This document shows, piece by piece, positions 41,381-42,030 of a stretch of DNA of 42,030 nucleotides. The stretch is from NCBI GenBank assembly GCA_902786265.1, contig CADACE010000039.1, positions 1 to 42,030 on the forward strand. Reading direction: 5' to 3'. Numbering within the stretch: position 1 is the first letter of the stretch; the number at the start of each line of letters is the position of its first letter. The notes beneath the pieces were generated by a model. That model made no database searches, had not been told where the DNA came from, and worked only from the letters and a program-made list of their open reading frames with translations. This DNA is from an uncultured Chloroflexota bacterium. GTDB taxonomy: Bacteria; Chloroflexota; Anaerolineae; Anaerolineales; Anaerolineaceae. Position numbers and translations under genes: made by a program.

Positions 41381-41656
41381 TCCCGCGGAGGCGGTTTTCC
41401 TTGATGAGATGCCGTGATATCGGGTACAAGCCCTGCGGTCCGGTTCCCGGGTACGCTTCCTGAACATCGGCGGCGCACTGTTGTGCTTCCCCCATTTCTT
41501 TCGGGAAAATATGGAATACTGCTTGGATTAGGCGCGGGACACCTGCACCTGATACAAGTGTCCCTGCTGCGCAACGGTACACATTGTATCAGGTGCAGAT
41601 GTCCCTTCGGGCAGAGGAACGGCTCATGACGCCGAAACTACATTGATCGGGCATGA
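41381..41656. repeat. Long direct repeat, copy A
   Basis: A 276-bp unit almost identical to 41753-42030. It contains a REP palindrome in its second half. The only clearly divergent patch lies at about 41486-41499 (GCACTGTTGTGC here). Short open frames on the minus strand occur in both copies, but only because the DNA is repeated. Confidence 0.92.
41536..41605. repeat. REP-like palindrome inside copy A
   Basis: GGGACACCTGCACCTGATAC and its complement face each other across an 18-nt centre (41536-41564, 41581-41605). The core matches that of the palindromes flanking the RAYT gene; the outer GTGGGACA ends differ. Confidence 0.85.
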
Positions 41657-41657
41657 C

Positions 41658-41696
41658 ACGCGGTGGCTTTCCCTTGACGAGATACTGTGCCCGGGA
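41658..41696. repeat. Degenerate start of a third unit
   Basis: CGCGGTGGCTTTCCCTTGAC and the bases after it resemble the first 40 bases of copies A and B (CGCGGAGGCGGTTTTCCTTG), so the units may form a decaying array. Confidence 0.5.
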
Positions 41697-41752
41697 GACA
41701 GTCTGCAGAATAGATCAGTCATAAACTGTACCCCGGGGTTCTCGACACTCGA

Positions 41753-42030
41753 TCCCGCGGAGGCGGTTTTCCTTGATGAGATGCCGTGATATCGGGTACA
41801 AGCCCTGCTGTCCGGTTCCCGGGTACGCTTCCTGAACATCGGCGGCGCACAACATTGCGGTTCACCCATTTCTTTCGGGAAAATACGGAATACTGCTTGG
41901 ATTAGGCGCGGGACACCTGCACCTGATACAGGTGTCCCTGCTGCGCAACGGTACACATTGTATCAGGTGCAGATGTCCCTTCGGGCAGAGGAACGGCTCA
42001 TGACGCCGAAACTACATTGATCGGGCATGA
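41753..42030. repeat. Long direct repeat, copy B (reaches the window end)
   Basis: A 278-bp copy of 41381-41656, 372-374 bp downstream of it. It has GCACAACATTGCGG where copy A has GCACTGTTGTGC. It ends at the window edge, so more copies may follow. Confidence 0.9.
41910..41979. repeat. REP-like palindrome inside copy B
   Basis: The same palindrome as at 41536-41605, with one change in the core (ATACAGGTG for ATACAAGTG). Confidence 0.85.

Noticed and set aside
41358..41956. Two related small frames (MYRCAAG...) in the terminal repeats
   Set aside because: Their similarity follows from the DNA repeat; they read through the REP palindromes, diverge after the indel and lack ribosome sites.
41381..42030. 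CRISPR array or integron cassette array
   Set aside because: Repeats are far too long and only two to three in number, the spacer is not of uniform length, no cas or integrase gene is near, and the palindromes match the RAYT-linked REP instead of attC.

Overview
The window looks like a chromosomal segment of a fermentative, single-membrane bacterium, most likely a gut or rumen member of the Anaerolineaceae (Chloroflexota). This is inferred from gene content: a Ser/Thr kinase joined through a long Thr-Pro linker to a formylglycine-enzyme-like domain, a Tat-exported L,D-transpeptidase, DUF2085 and FmdB-type zinc-ribbon proteins, and several promoters whose -10 box lies 6 nt before the start codon (leaderless mRNAs). 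No rRNA or marker gene fixes the taxon.

Layout. 0.2-1.1 kb: an Rpn-type PD-(D/E)XK nuclease. 1.2-6.9 kb (minus): a complete peptide ABC transporter, oppA-B-C-D-F, with a strong promoter before oppA and a terminator after it. 7.0-10.0 kb (minus): a SUV3-like RNA helicase, a HAD phosphatase and an acylphosphatase; a 71-bp tandem duplication shifts the frame at the helicase N-terminus. 10.0-11.7 kb: a REP-associated tyrosine transposase (RAYT) between two inverted palindromic repeats. 11.7-12.5 kb: a TauE/SafE-type permease. 12.5-20.3 kb (minus): a cell-surface cluster of a GT-C-like membrane protein, a LysM protein, an epimerase, a glycosyltransferase and the kinase/FGE receptor. 20.5-21.9 kb: an exported protein with 16 MORN repeats. 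22.3-26.3 kb (plus): smpB, L,D-transpeptidase, DUF2085, pgeF, yggS, yggT. 26.4-31.0 kb: an aldo/keto reductase with two Fe-S clusters, a small anchored protein, argF, a zinc-ribbon protein and a diacylglycerol-type glycosyltransferase. 31.3 kb: tRNA-Ser(UGA). 31.4-35.7 kb (minus): an acyltransferase, a secreted protein, two membrane proteins and scpA. 35.7-36.2 kb: a gene-free, AT-rich stretch with a possible structured RNA. 36.2-41.1 kb (minus): a second ABC importer (family 1 binding protein, fused double permease, ATPase with a large insertion). 41.2-42.0 kb: long direct repeats that carry further copies of the REP palindrome.

The main themes are nutrient uptake (two importers), cell-envelope construction (glycosyltransferases, L,D-transpeptidase, LysM, acyltransferase) and small housekeeping genes. 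The most notable accessory signal is the RAYT with its REP family: the palindrome core CACCTGATACAAGTGTCCC flanks the transposase and reappears 30 kb away inside a ~277-bp duplicated unit. The frame-shifting duplication in the helicase, the possible terminated RNA at 36.0 kb, the altered kinase motifs and the ATPase insertion are the other points worth checking.
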